From Pithys albifrons albifrons (taxonomy: Eukaryota; Chordata; Aves; Passeriformes; Thamnophilidae), in the NCBI RefSeq assembly GCF_047495875.1, contig NC_092465.1:11788660-11852659 (forward strand): a DNA stretch of 64,000 nucleotides, in the 5' to 3' direction. Below are positions 13,967 to 25,256 of this stretch, piece after piece. The position numbers were made by a program, and so were the translations under genes. The number at the start of each line of letters is the position of its first letter. The stretch's first letter is position 1. The notes under the pieces were generated by a model. That model was not told where the DNA came from, did no database searches, and saw only the letters and a program-made list of their open reading frames with translations.

Positions 13967-16148
13967 TGGGTGATTACTGACAAGTCAACAGAAAGTACAA
14001 GACAAGAAGCTTCGCTCAAGCTCTCACTGTTGTACTTGTGGATGAACAACAGCCCTTAGGGCACTGAACAAGGGGAGGGAAGCTCTTTCTTTCCTCTTCC
14101 CACTCCTTTCAAGGACTCCAATTGCACAGCAGGCTTAGTTACCACCCAGGTAACTACAGAGCATTACCTGTGGTGACAGGGAGGAAAAACAATCTCTCTG
14201 GCACACATCTAAAAGGGAAGATGTTCTGTCATTATCGTTGTGGTAACTTGCCCACAGCACCCAATGCTGCATGAAATTCTTAATTTGAAGAAATACAGAG
14301 GGCATTTTGATTCACCACGACAGAGTATCAAGAAGCAACTGTGCAGCAAGGATGGGCAGCTACACTAAATAATGCCCAGTGCATCCACTAAGCAGGACAC
14401 TAAGTGCAAAGTTTCTCCTTTTTATTATCCCTGCTGCAAGGTGGGGAAAAAAGAGCTGTAAGAGCCTCATCAGTGTAATATCCATGCAGGTCTTGTGACT
14501 TGTTGGAAAGGTCACTGGAGTGAGCTTTCAATTTTTCTCTGTGTGAACAGTTTCAATGTTACTTTAACATTAAAATCCATCAAGCACTATTTCGGGTACA
14601 TAGTTCATCCCAAAAGACACCCTTTGCAGCACTGTAATGGGTCCTAAACCCATTATATTTTTTAAGGTTCCTGGTCAATTCTTTAGGTTCAGGTGATTAA
14701 TTAAAAATATAACAACTCCACCTTTCCCAAGTATCCAAAAGGGAGGGCACTCATCAAAGATAAACAAATAAAACAGACTTCCTAAATGCAGTTATACTTG
14801 GTGTCCTGTATTCCAGAAAAACAGTGTCAAGACTGCAAAAAGCAGAAGACCTCTCACTTTCAAAACACATCACTCCCTCTGGGGCTGAGTCATACAGACC
14901 TCCAGCTCAAAAAACAGGAAAAATCTAAAAATCCTCTCCTCTAAAAATCTGCATGAGAAAGCTGAATTTCCAGCTTTTGAGGAAGTTGGAACACTGATCA
15001 CAAGCTCCTGCAGCACAATTACAACTACAGCATGGCGCCAGAGTCACAACAGCACATGCATGTGAGAAGCATTAAAAAAACAAAATTAGTTGCAGGAAGT
15101 GATGGAATATCTCTGAATATCACCACTGAAAGAAAGGCAGGGCAAGTCACAACCTCCCTTGCCCTGAGATTGTAACTAAAAAACTGTTAAAGAAACTTGT
15201 ACCGGGTCTTTGGTCTGCACAGCTGTATCAGGCTGCCACCAGGAGAATTCAAACATTCTCCAAGAAAAGTTCCAAAATAAGGTGAAATTACCAAAACATC
15301 AAGTTTCTTAAATGTAGTTCTGCTCTTCTTAGCGCTGACCATGGTTTGGGGGGATTTGGGTGTTTTTAAAAAAATATTTATATAAACCAAGTATTTTTAT
15401 TTGACAGTGCCAGACTACAGATTTTCACAACAGGGAAGAATATTGCAGGGCCTGTGCTATGCATTATCTACTTCTTCAGCTCTGAAAAGGCAGGCAAATA
15501 CCACTGTTTTACACAGCTCCTTTCCCACAAGCAAGGCATTTCTTACCAGAGCAAAAAATATACAGGTAGAAATTGGCAATGCAGAACATATCCAGACTTT
15601 ATTAACAAGTAAATTTTCACATTTGCTTCAGCTTTTTTTTTCACTCCTGAAATGTAACATGAAATTAACTACTAAAAACAACATTGGTCAAAAATAATGA
15701 ATAAAAACTGAAGTTTTGTAAGGTTGTTACTGAAATTCAGAAATCAGCAAAGCTGTGTTAGTTCAGCATTACCAAGTGAAAATGATCTTTTGTTCATATT
15801 TAGTTTCTTCTGATAGGAAAAATAAATACCATATAAATTCTTTGAAGAAAAGATTCAGTTTTTTTTTAAAGGAAACAGATTCAGCTTTTGCAGCCCAACA
15901 CCTGATCTACTTTTCCTTCTCTTTAATGGAATTCTAAACTAATAGCTGGGAATTATAAATACAGTATAAACATACAGCTAGCAAAACAAATTCAATACAA
16001 CTTTCCTAAGTACTTTACTACTGTCATAATGAAAATCTACAAGAAAGCCTGAGGGACCTTGGTAACAGTGAAATTATTGTTGTAATTTATGTTATAGAAG
16101 CCAGTATCAACTGCCTTAATGTAGCACAGCTGCCACACTGTTAAAAAC

Positions 16149-16167
16149 TAAAAAAAAAAAAAAAAAA
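16149..16167 (+). repeat. Poly(A) run
   Basis: A near-pure A run of about 19 bases. No recognisable processed transcript lies directly upstream, so a retroposon tail is possible but not shown. Confidence 0.7.
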
Positions 16168-16249
16168 GACTGGCAAAATTTAAACAGAAAATGCAGCAAG
16201 GCAGTGGACAATGAAATGGTATTTTAGCGTTTTCTGTACCATTCCACAA

Positions 16250-16530
16250 GGCTTTCCAAGAGGAGAGAGACACCAGACAGAGGGGTCACATCCACCCCTA
16301 CATCCCACGTGTGCCTCCATCACAAGGTCAGACATCCGGCACCACAAACCCACACAAGAAGGAAGAGCACCACCAGCTGCCTCCTCTGCGTCAGCAGCGC
16401 CTGCAGAGCCTGAGGGAGCAGCGGCCGCGGCCCAGGACACCACGGGGAAGGGGAGGGTGAAGAAGGGCCAATTCACCCTCTGGGTGACAAGAGACAGTGT
16501 CAGGCAGAGTTCAGAGGCTGGGTTGTGAAG
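16250..16530. other. Isolated GC-rich patch inside SLC49A4 intron 1
   Basis: About 280 bp of clearly higher GC content, with a NotI-type GCGGCCGC octamer near 16422, sits in AT-rich intron. Both strands stay open for over 100 codons here, but the translations are alanine-rich and match no family I know. A poly(A) run (about 16149-16167) lies 80 bp to the left. It could be a small orphan CpG patch, an enhancer or alternative promoter, or a degenerate insertion. Confidence 0.4.
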
Positions 16531-17188
16531 AGGCAAAACACAGGGGCCTTGTTGGAGATACAGAAAGGCAAAAAGGTCAATTGTGTTCCAAGAGATTCCC
16601 TTCTCCCCAGTTCAAAAGCAACTCTCAAGGCAGTTCACAAAAAACACGCTGCTGACCTGTGGTGTTGAGCAGCACCTGCCACTCCCACTGTTTGCTGCCG
16701 GCTACAAGTCACATTTCCTGCTGCCTCTTGCTCATTCAGTGTCCTTTTCCCTATGCCTCCTACTCAACTTGTTCCTCCACCTTTCCCATCTCCAGCACTC
16801 CCTGCCCTCTGGCTCCCGATCTTGCTTCTGCATCCCTGCCTCCCACGCTTCACCAACAACCTTTTCCCAACACTCTTCCCCTTCTGTCTCTCTCTCCATC
16901 AATCCAAGGGCTTTTCTCACTCCTTTGGGTGCTGAGCTTCTGGCATCCAACCTCTCCTATTGCTCAACAACTAAGAGGAGTGGACAACTGATGGAAATGG
17001 GAGGGCAAGATGGGCATGCCACAACACAGATGAGGCAGGAAGTAGAGAAGGAGTCAGATTAGAAAGAACTTGGGTCAAGAGAAGGTTGTGAGGGGTAGTA
17101 AAAATACATGAACATACAGCAGGGGAGGTATGAGTTCACAGCTGCACAAGTATTAAACTCTCAGTAGTCAACTTCTAAAAGCTACTGT

Positions 17189-17223
17189 TCACAAAACAGC
17201 TCCTAGTTGGAGCTGTTTTGTGA
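17189..17223. repeat. Perfect 15-bp inverted repeat with 5-nt loop
   Basis: TCACAAAACAGCTCC at 17189-17203 is exactly reverse-complemented by 17209-17223, separated by TAGTT. The arms are not low complexity. No flanking transposon ends are evident. Confidence 0.9.
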
Positions 17224-17358
17224 CCCAGTTTTGGGATGCTTAAGTGCTCTAACTCTGCTTGTGTTAGCAGCTGCAAAGAAAAGAAAGGGATCATATTACA
17301 CTGGGAAACGATTTCCCTATTCATCAATTTGTCAACATCAAGGTATATCAAGTTACAT

Positions 17359-17612
17359 ACAGAATCACTGAATTGTGAGGGTTGGGAAGGACCTCTGGAA
17401 ATCACCTTGCCCGACGCCCCTGCTAAAGCTGGGTCACCTAGAGCAGGTTACACAGGAACATGTCCAGGTGGGTTTTGAATGTCTCCAGTGATGACTCCAT
17501 GACCTGCCTGGACAGCCTGTTCCAGTGCTCTGTCATCCACAATGTTAAGAAGTTCTGCCTCATGTTGAGGTGGAATGCCTTGTGTTTTAGTTTATGGCCA
17601 CCACCCTCCACT
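17359..17612 (-). mobile_element. CR1 LINE 3' fragment, different subfamily
   Basis: About 250 bp, minus strand, with the avian CR1 signature (GGGTCACCTAGAGCAGG and CAGCCTGTTCCAGTGCTC). It differs from the copies at 8.8 and 13.9 kb and has more substitutions and small indels, so it is older. Confidence 0.9.
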
Positions 17613-20600
17613 CACTGTGTCTGCATGTGCAGTGCATCAGAGTGTCATCCTCTCACATAAGCTACACAAATATATAAGGATTTTACTTCCCATCATGGAA
17701 AAGTTCTTTTAAATCCAGCATGCAGCTTCCTGATATGCTTCAGCATATAGTGTTTCAAACAGCTGTCCCAGCAGCACTGCAAAGAGGTGTGCAACAAGTA
17801 CAAAGAGCATGGTAGTGTGTAAAGGGTGGCAGCACGAAGACAATGTATGTGAGAACACAGTACGAAGCAGGGATGGGAACGAGCTCCAGAAGATGACACC
17901 TGCCTACAGCCAGGACTGATGCTTCCAACTCCAATGGGCCCAGCAGAAGGTATAGCAAATGCTGCTAAGAATCAAGTGAGCATTGCTATGATGAATCATC
18001 GTGGCATCAAGTTAATACAACTCATCAGATCCTAATTAAACCACTCTAGGTTGCTAATCATTATGTATCTCAAGTGGTCTTTTGTAGCATGCCTGACTCC
18101 AGCAAGGGTGGGCCAGTCAATTCTCTAGTGAGTCCTCAGCTCTGCAAGCACTTCCACCAATGCTGTGTGGACTTTCATGTAGCTACAGTACACAAAATTA
18201 AGCAAAAAAAGGATATGTTTGGTTCCGTGCACCTTTTTCTTTTCTTCTGATGGTAGAGAGTAGAGGTATGTCTATACAAACATGCACACCAGCAACTCAT
18301 CAAAATAAGTTCTGTAAAATCAAGCTGATCAAATATCTGCTCTAGTGGGATTTGCCTATAATCAGCTTTCTAATTGCTTCTTTCATCTCTCCACATGAAA
18401 AGCAACACCATTTCTTTTCTTCCAAGATTTGTTAGCTTAGAAAAATTAATCCCTTTCACAGGATTTGATAGGTGTGGATCACTATCACTTACAAGATAAT
18501 GGAATACGCATCATTCATAGCATGCAGTAGATGTTCACAGGACGAGAGAAAACAGACTGGGGTAAAACAAGTATTTTCCTTCAAACCTCTTCTGTATTTG
18601 GTTGAAGTGCGGCAACCACTTGCATTTTCACCACATACACATACCTTTCACTTCTTATGACTCAAGGCATTCTCTCCCCCACCTTCTGTTTTAACCAAAG
18701 GCCTAAGTTCACATTTAGCTTTCATTCAATACAAGGCAGCCTTCTGCTGCTCCTGGTGGGAGTTAAGACCTCTGTCATGAACATAAATGCTGGTCGGTAC
18801 AGAATCAGCTGTTTGTGATGAAATTACTCTCTGTAAACCGTGCCTCACACTGCCCTTGCTCACTGGCTCCTTGCTATTCTACCCACATTTTCATATCTGT
18901 AAGTTTTCCCATGGGCATTTCTTTCTGTCAGGCTGTACTAACCTCTCAAACCATAATGTCTGTATAAACTCTTTCTACTGTTGAAGTGTGCAAATCCTTT
19001 TGACTTGATGTCACCAGATCATATTAAAGTTTTACAGTCTTATGCTGAGTCTTACTCCAGATATTTTTAGATGAGAGTCATGGTTGAACTTGACACATGA
19101 ATTATCAAATTGGTAATTTTGAAATATTGGGCAAACACCTTACAGTCATGCATCAGAGATAAGAAAAGTGTTTCTGAGATCATGACAAATAAGAACTGAA
19201 AATGTTTTTCTCTGCCAGAGGTGAAAATTCTCTGACTTCAAAGGTTCACAAGTCACCTATCTTGTCCTTCCTCTGTTAAGCAAAACCCCAGGTGCTTATG
19301 GTCACTTGTGACATGGCAGAACTAGGAATACTTCTATCAAAACCTCTGTGTTTTCTTGTGAGCGCTACCATGTACTGCACATTGTCCATCTATTTCACAA
19401 GTAGAACCCATGAGCAACTACACCTGCAGCAATTTTTCTAAGTTATTAGTAATATGCTCCAATTTATATTTACTACTACAATGTCCAAAAGCCTAAATGA
19501 CAGAGAAGGGCCCTGAAGTGCCAAGCATGCTGGAAACACTTCAGAAAATCTTGCCCATCTGTTGGATTCACTTGGCCATTGCTGCTTTCACTGACTTCTG
19601 GAATATCCATCTGCTTCTCCTTTGTAGTCACCTCCACATTGCCTAAAATAAACCCAAAGGCATTTCACAAACACTTCCCGTATTAAAATTTAGGGGGAGA
19701 GTAAGTTCACTTGGAGTCACCTCCCTTCTATCCCAGTAACCCTGGATGTGAGACAGACGAATACAAAGATCCCCTGAAAGTAAAATCAGTGTTTCCAAGC
19801 ACACAGCACCAAGTGACAACCTGGGAACTCCAAACATGAAAGCTACCATGCAGAATTCTCTTTATCAATCATGTGTAGTTTATTTTATACAGAAAAGAGC
19901 TATTAAGACTTTTTATACTTAAGGTCCAATTTAGTACTTGTATGCAATATTCATGACTATTTTGTCAGACTGTATTAAAGGACTTAACCTCAAAATTCCC
20001 AGGGGAAAGAGATAAGAATGATCAAATGTCTCAGAGAAGGAAACTGAGAAGCATAATTCAAGAGACAGAAAGAAATCAAGAGTTTGATAAGCAAGTAATT
20101 AGTAACTTCATACAAGTAAAGACTTTTATGGTTCTGACAGAGAGGCCAGTTTTTATTAAAAACCAGAATCTGATTATTTAAGTTTTCTCTCTACTTCATA
20201 ATGTACTCATTTGAATAGCAATGCTGTATAAATTTAATTGCAGCAAAATAAGATTACTAAGATTGTCTATGCAACCCATGTAAGCATACATAATTTTATG
20301 GAAAAGGCCCAAGAAATAGATTACATTTCACTTCTACAAGTAATACATCTGATCTTCAAACTCAGTATAAAACTGTGTTCACTGTATTCCAAAAATTAAT
20401 GAAAAATATCATCATTCTATTCAATTTATTTAATGTAGATTATTGTAAAGTGTTTCATTCTTCATTGCCCCTTCTTGCTTATATGGGAACATAATGAAGA
20501 CTGACATAAAGTGCTTCTAGGTCTCACCTCATAACTAGGAGTTTAATAAACCCCCCTCTGGTGAACCAGATCCAGGGAAGAATGTAAGCTGCTGATTTTG

Positions 20601-23600
20601 AGTCAGATATATAAACATACTAACAGTTCTGTGTGCTTGTATTTACAGTTCCTAGGAAATGAAACACTTGAGGCACAGAACGTACATAAACACTCAAGCA
20701 TCATGTGACGAATTGTAGCTAATTTTAATCATGTAAACAACAAGGGTCCATGCAATAGCACACTGAAGTAATTTCACATTTAATTTCAGGCTTATTGAAA
20801 CTCTGATGGTAATTAGAATTTAAACAAGGACTCTCTAAACCTATTGCTAAAGAATATGCACCAGACAAGTTGCGTTTAGCTCCATGGCACACTCCACCTT
20901 TCAACCTTTCTTCACTAAGAAACAACCAACCAAGACAACACCTGTAATTCTACATATGGAAAAGACACCTAAAATGGCACATCCTCAAAACTGGCACATG
21001 CAAACATAATTCCTGAGTTTCAACATGCACCCAATTCCAGAAACGTGACAGATGCCACTGCTGTCCCTAATACAGCACCAACCAAGGAGCATGGAAAGCC
21101 CCCTGAAAGTGTCCAAGGGCTGGCACAAGTCTCCATTCAGCCAGAGGAAGCTGGAAGGCAGGAACAGGAACAGGGATTGCTCCCCAAAGAACTTCCAGCT
21201 GTGACATGTGAGCCTCACTATGTATCTGAAAATGAATGTATTTTTGAGGACAAAAGCTCAACAGACATACAAAATAGCTTCAATTTAGACACCTTACAGA
21301 GACACATGCTAAATTCAGGCTGCCTTAAAGACCTTTTGAAATAGTGTTAACACCTTTTAAAAAGGTCCATTCCTTCTGAGTCTGTTCAGACCTTCATGAT
21401 TTTTTTTCTCTTTGCAATTACAGCCTTGCAAAGACCATCACTACCTTCCTGTTGAAAACTCACCCTAAATTTCATAAAAAGCACAACATCCCTACAGACC
21501 CACAGGAATATGGGCTTAAGTCAACCAAGACTGCTTGTCACGCCACTTCTCCCACCACGACCTACTCCGGGTCATTTGAGTCCTTGGGGGAGATGGAGAC
21601 TTGCCAGCAGCATCTTTTGCAGAAATTCCACAGGGAGCCAAAACTCTCACCATCTATACACCTTTCCCAGCCACATATTTCTCCCATTCTGCAACTGCAC
21701 TGCCTGTTTCAACTGCAAACAGGCCTCCACAAGGAACCCAGGAGATACCCTCAGCAAGCCAGGAGGGAAAAGGTCAAAAAAGCCAAGACATTTTTAAAGT
21801 TAGAAAACAAACAAAATTGCAATTCCTCCATCCTTCTATACAGAATGAAAAATAGAGTTTATTTTGCATACCTTTCACTAAAGACTGCTGTCCTCTCTTC
21901 TCAGCCAACCCCACGCTTCTCTGAGAAGCTGTCATGAAACCGAACAACAAAACCCAAGAAATGCTCCTTTTAAGTGTGACTATTAATGTGCCTATTCCTG
22001 AATGTTTAATCTTGCAATTTATAATTAGTTAAAAGGTTAAAAAAAAAGAAAAGAAAAAAGTGACCAAATCCTTACAAACAGCACTGAAATAGGAAGCAGG
22101 TGCACATATAATAAATCAGAAGTTTGGTGTGGATTCAGATTTATGTTTTGAACCATGTATTGCAATGAACAACTAAAACCCCAAAAGACAAATACTTCTG
22201 GACTTCTTGTGAAACATTGTAACACAAAATCAGACTTAAGTGACAGCAGGAAGCTACTTATCAGATAGATTTACCTCTGTCTGTGAAGCATAAGACTATC
22301 TAATAGCTAAATCTCCTCAGATTCTGACACGCCTCATCTACAATGTCACACTTCTGATACATGCCAGCTTTTACTTGTTGACACTTCACAAATACACTTT
22401 TTCCTGACAGCTCCCTTACTAGCCAACACCAATGACACATGATTGAAGCCAGAGAGTAAATGGTGTAGCTTCTCTATACTTACGGTACAGAGAGTAAATC
22501 TGGTGTAACAAGCAAGTGAAATACTGCCCTTGCAACGTCTGATTCAACCAACTTTCCAGCTTCAAAGCAGCAGAGTCAAGCTCCTCCTGGAAAACACGTA
22601 CTCCAAAGAGCAGGTAACTCCCCACAACACACCTCCAGTGAAGTGTGCCCCAAAGGAGAGCTGGGCTCAGCAGCTCTCCTCTTTGCTCCTGAGAAATGAA
22701 GTGCAGGACTCCACCATGACTTCCAAAGTGAACAGCACCTCATGCTCTGTGGGAATCATCCAAACTCAGAAAACAGCATAAAACAAACATAAGAAAACAG
22801 TCAGGACCCTCACAAAACCTGCTGCTGTACAAAGAATGTGGTCCAGAGCCTGTGTGCACTCCCTACGCACACAGCCGATGAGTTCCGATGCTCTGTTCAG
22901 GTTACCAACTGAAATCCTCTCAATAAGGAAAGGAACAAAGCAAGAGCAAAGGGGGTATTCATATCTGCACCTCCAATGACCGTGGAGATTAAACAAAACC
23001 ACCCAAGCAACCAGTTAAGAAAATTGAGAAATACACATATTCTCTTTAAAAGAACCAAGAAATCCAGCAACTGCATTACTAATCACAATATAAAACAAGA
23101 AAACACTAAGGCTTCTTATTCGATAAGTTACTTCAAAACTTTTCCAGTATTATTTTTCATTGCTCAGGACCAACTTCATAGAAAATGTCGAAATAAAATA
23201 CGGAGTCAATTCTATAAGCACGGGTTCACATTTAGCTTTATTTCCTTCGTACCATGAGTAGAGTCAGTCTTCACTGTACAAACCAAAATAATTTAAGATA
23301 ATTAACAACACTATTATACATCAGTCTAGACAGATATTGCTAACTTAAGTCTAAATTGCTTGAGAGAAGACTGTACAGCCACTATGGACTCATTTGGAGA
23401 ATGCATTTTCAGCCCAGTAAATTTTATTCCCACAATGCCTCTTCAGATTTGGGAAAAGCAATTCCAATTTTGAGACACTACATCTCAAACACAAATTCTC
23501 TCCCTGCCGTTCACTTTCCCCACTTCCTTTCCCTTCCCACAAATGAGCTATTAATTCATAAATAAATGGAATAAGCACTTAACATCAGGAGCCACATAGG

Positions 23601-23616
23601 TCTGTTGGCTCCTACC

Positions 23617-23644
23617 TCCTGTTTAAAGGTCTGTTTAAACAGGA
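23617..23644. repeat. Perfect 11-bp inverted repeat
   Basis: TCCTGTTTAAA at 23617-23627 is exactly reverse-complemented at 23634-23644 with a 6-nt spacer. An AGGTCTGTT direct repeat overlaps the region. Confidence 0.9.
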
Positions 23645-24434
23645 ATTAAAATAAATCGCTTCTGTGGATTTAGGCCCAAAAGCTCAAATCTGCAAAGAGA
23701 GGTCCCTGGAGCAAACACAGATGAACATGCAGGCCCTGCAGAAGTTCTCCAGAGACAGACACCATTTTCAGAAGTTTGCTACCGAGATGCAGTGGCTTGA
23801 ACACAAATTAGGGAACTCTCCCCTGCACTCGTCTTCCGAAACCCTGAAGTGCAACTTCTGGTTTGCATTCCCTGTTTCTGCATCTCCCTAGCACAGTGAA
23901 AAGCTGACCACAGACTTTGTATCTAGCCTGCTGTTAAAAATGAAGTACTTCTTTAAGATGCAATGGCCATTCTGCACAGTGACATTACTTGATCCCAACA
24001 TCAAGGTGTGTTTGTTTCACAGCTGGGAACCAGAAATCAGAGCACCTCCAGGTCAAGCAGCTGCAGGGCAGTGCCAGGCTGGCACACATCTCCAGACCTG
24101 CACCTTGGCTGAGTCAGGTGCCATAATTCTGCTCAGCTTTAGGAGCAGTTGAAGTATCTTCCTTGTGAATGGACTTTGATGTGTTTTCGTTTGAACAGCG
24201 TGCTGAAAACAGCACTCATGATGCCTTTTGAGTATTAGTCATCCCTTTCTGAGGCCGAGGCCACTGTCCCCGAGTGTCCCCGAGTGCCCCCGGTGTGGTG
24301 GCGCCCCAGGCCCGGCCCCAGGACCGCGCTGTCGAGGGACACGGACCCGGCGTCCCCGCCTGGCCCGGGGGAAGCCGCAGGAGACGGGCGGGGAGTCCCG
24401 ACCCCCCGGGCCCGCCGCCCCCGGCCCCGCTCAC

Positions 24435-24765
24435 CCTTCTTGTCCATGAGCCACATGAAGAAGAAGCAGGGCGCGAAGCCGATGGGCCCCCAGAAGACGA
24501 GCAGGGCGATGTCCCAGCCGCTGAAGCCGAAGGCCAGGCGGGCCGAGTTCTGGATGGGGCCCCAGCTGTTCCACACCAGGCCCTGCGCGAAGCCCAGCAG
24601 CGAGAACAGCAGCAGCACCAGCCAGCGCCGCCCGTACACGCGGCCCGACAGCGGCGGCAGCCGCCCCGCCGGGCCCCTCGCCGGCCCCCGAGGCTGCGGC
24701 TGCTGCGGTGGCGGCGGCGGCAGGAGGGGCCGCCGCTCCTCCGCGGTGCTCCAGCCCAAGCCCAT
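24435..24765 (-). CDS. SLC49A4: SLC49A4 (DIRC2) first coding exon, lysosomal MFS transporter
   Basis: SLC49A4 is a 12-helix major-facilitator protein of the lysosomal membrane; work on the human protein implicates it in pyridoxine export. This exon encodes residues 1-110 plus one base of codon 111. The start was chosen because the first residues ([15 protein letters not shown]) align with the human N terminus, and it is the first ATG in its open frame. L14-L15 preceded by acidic residues match the dileucine lysosome-sorting signal of the human protein. A proline/glutamine-rich stretch follows (about 16-38). A basic motif (GRVYGRRW, 41-48) leads into helix 1 (about 48-65), and helix 2 spans about 85-107, ending at MDKK. 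The donor reads AAGG|GTGAGC, phase 1. The remaining roughly 370 residues lie beyond the window. It faces HSPBAP1 across a shared CpG island. Confidence 0.93.
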
Positions 24766-24874
24766 CTGCGGGGGCGCTGCCGGGGGCCCGCGGGGAAGGA
24801 TGGGACGGGGCTGGGGGCAGGGATACCCACACTTCAGCCCCCGAGAGCGGCAGCGCTGCCCCGGCCCGGCACCG

Positions 24875-24886
24875 CCGCATGCGCGG
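24875..24886. promoter_or_regulatory. NRF1-like palindromic site
   Basis: The sequence CCGCATGCGCGG contains the GCATGCGC core of the NRF1 consensus, common in CpG-island promoters and often shared by divergent gene pairs. It lies 110 bp upstream of the SLC49A4 start codon. Binding is inferred from the motif only. Confidence 0.5.
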
Positions 24887-25009
24887 TCGGAGAGGGCCGG
24901 CGGCCGCCTCCTTCCTCCGCCGGCGAGGGGAGGAGGGAAGCGGCGGCGGGGAGAGCCGGGCCCGCCGCCCACGGGGAGGGAGCTGCGCCGGCAGACAGCG
25001 GGGCCGTGC

Positions 25010-25018
25010 GGGGCGGGG
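25010..25018 (+). promoter_or_regulatory. GC box (Sp1/KLF type)
   Basis: GGGGCGGGG is a perfect GC-box core, roughly midway between the two start codons. In a sequence this GC-rich one such site is not surprising, but its position fits a TATA-less promoter. Confidence 0.45.
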
Positions 25019-25026
25019 AAGACACC

Positions 25027-25036
25027 GGGCCGTCAC
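25027..25036 (+). promoter_or_regulatory. Decamer GGGCCGTCAC, copy 1 (CRE half-site)
   Basis: This decamer includes CGTCA, the reverse complement of the TGACG half-site bound by CREB/ATF factors. An identical decamer occurs about 100 bp further right, which makes chance slightly less likely. Confidence 0.35.
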
Positions 25037-25128
25037 CCCGCGGGGAGAGGGGCAGAGCCGCCCAGGGCAGGAGAGGGGGGACTCGCGGGACCCGCGTCCC
25101 GGGTGTCACCGGCGGGGCCGCGGAGCTC

Positions 25129-25138
25129 GGGCCGTCAC
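25129..25138 (+). promoter_or_regulatory. Decamer GGGCCGTCAC, copy 2 (CRE half-site)
   Basis: Second exact copy of the CRE-half-site decamer, 82 bp upstream of the HSPBAP1 start codon. Function is inferred only from the motif and the duplication. Confidence 0.35.
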
Positions 25139-25219
25139 ACCGGCCCCGCCCCGCCGCCGCTCCCGGGCCACGCTGCCCCTTCCGCCGCCGAGGGCGGTGC
25201 CGAGCGGAGCTGCCGGAGC

Positions 25220-25256
25220 ATGGCCGGGCCGGAGAGTGGCCGACCCCCCGCGCCGG
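25220..25256 (+). CDS. HSPBAP1: HSPBAP1 coding exon 1
   Basis: Encodes MAGPESGRPPAP plus one base of the next codon (phase 1), which joins exon 2 to give APGEDVKPF, matching the human GEHVKPF segment. The ATG has A at -3 and G at +4, a strong Kozak context. The donor is CCGG|GTAGGT. The frame stays open upstream through the CpG island, so an N-terminal extension is not excluded by a stop, but the human N terminus is similarly short and begins MAAG. It lies in the CpG island. Confidence 0.88.

Larger units (their letters stand above)
1..24434 (-). other. SLC49A4: SLC49A4 (DIRC2) intron 1, partial
   Basis: This stretch lies downstream, in minus-strand terms, of the GT donor that closes SLC49A4 exon 1. 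It is AT-rich with many stops in all frames. I looked for the next transporter exons, which should encode further membrane helices and a conserved asparagine-alanine-proline segment, and recognised none, so the first intron is probably longer than 24 kb. Its recognisable contents are a MIR-like SINE, a tRNA-Ile-like fragment, three CR1 3' ends, a GC-rich patch, poly(A)/poly(T) runs and small perfect inverted repeats, all listed separately. The rest shows nothing I can name. A short exon could have been missed by eye. Confidence 0.65.
24766..25219. promoter_or_regulatory. Bidirectional promoter and 5' UTRs, SLC49A4 / HSPBAP1
   Basis: Only 454 bp separate the two divergent ATGs, so both transcription starts and both 5' UTRs must fit here unless upstream non-coding exons exist. 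Visible motifs include an NRF1-like palindrome, a GC box of Sp1 type, a CTTCCG ETS-like core near 25170, and two identical decamers containing a CRE half-site. The head-to-head pairing of these two genes is also found in human. Exact start sites cannot be read from the sequence. Confidence 0.8.

Noticed and set aside
16583..17062. A 159-codon plus-strand open frame.
   Set aside because: It follows a CT-rich stretch that encodes mainly serine, leucine and proline in every plus frame, so base composition explains it.
21452..21937. A 161-codon plus-strand open frame, preceded by a 99-codon frame at 21045-21344.
   Set aside because: No recognisable domain, a composition like translated intron, overlapping open frames on both strands, and no convincing acceptor or donor. 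Probably chance.
24766..24972. A 69-codon N-terminal extension of the SLC49A4 frame.
   Set aside because: The extension has no ATG, only a GTG at its far end, and is arginine/proline-rich. The human N terminus aligns with the ATG at 24765.
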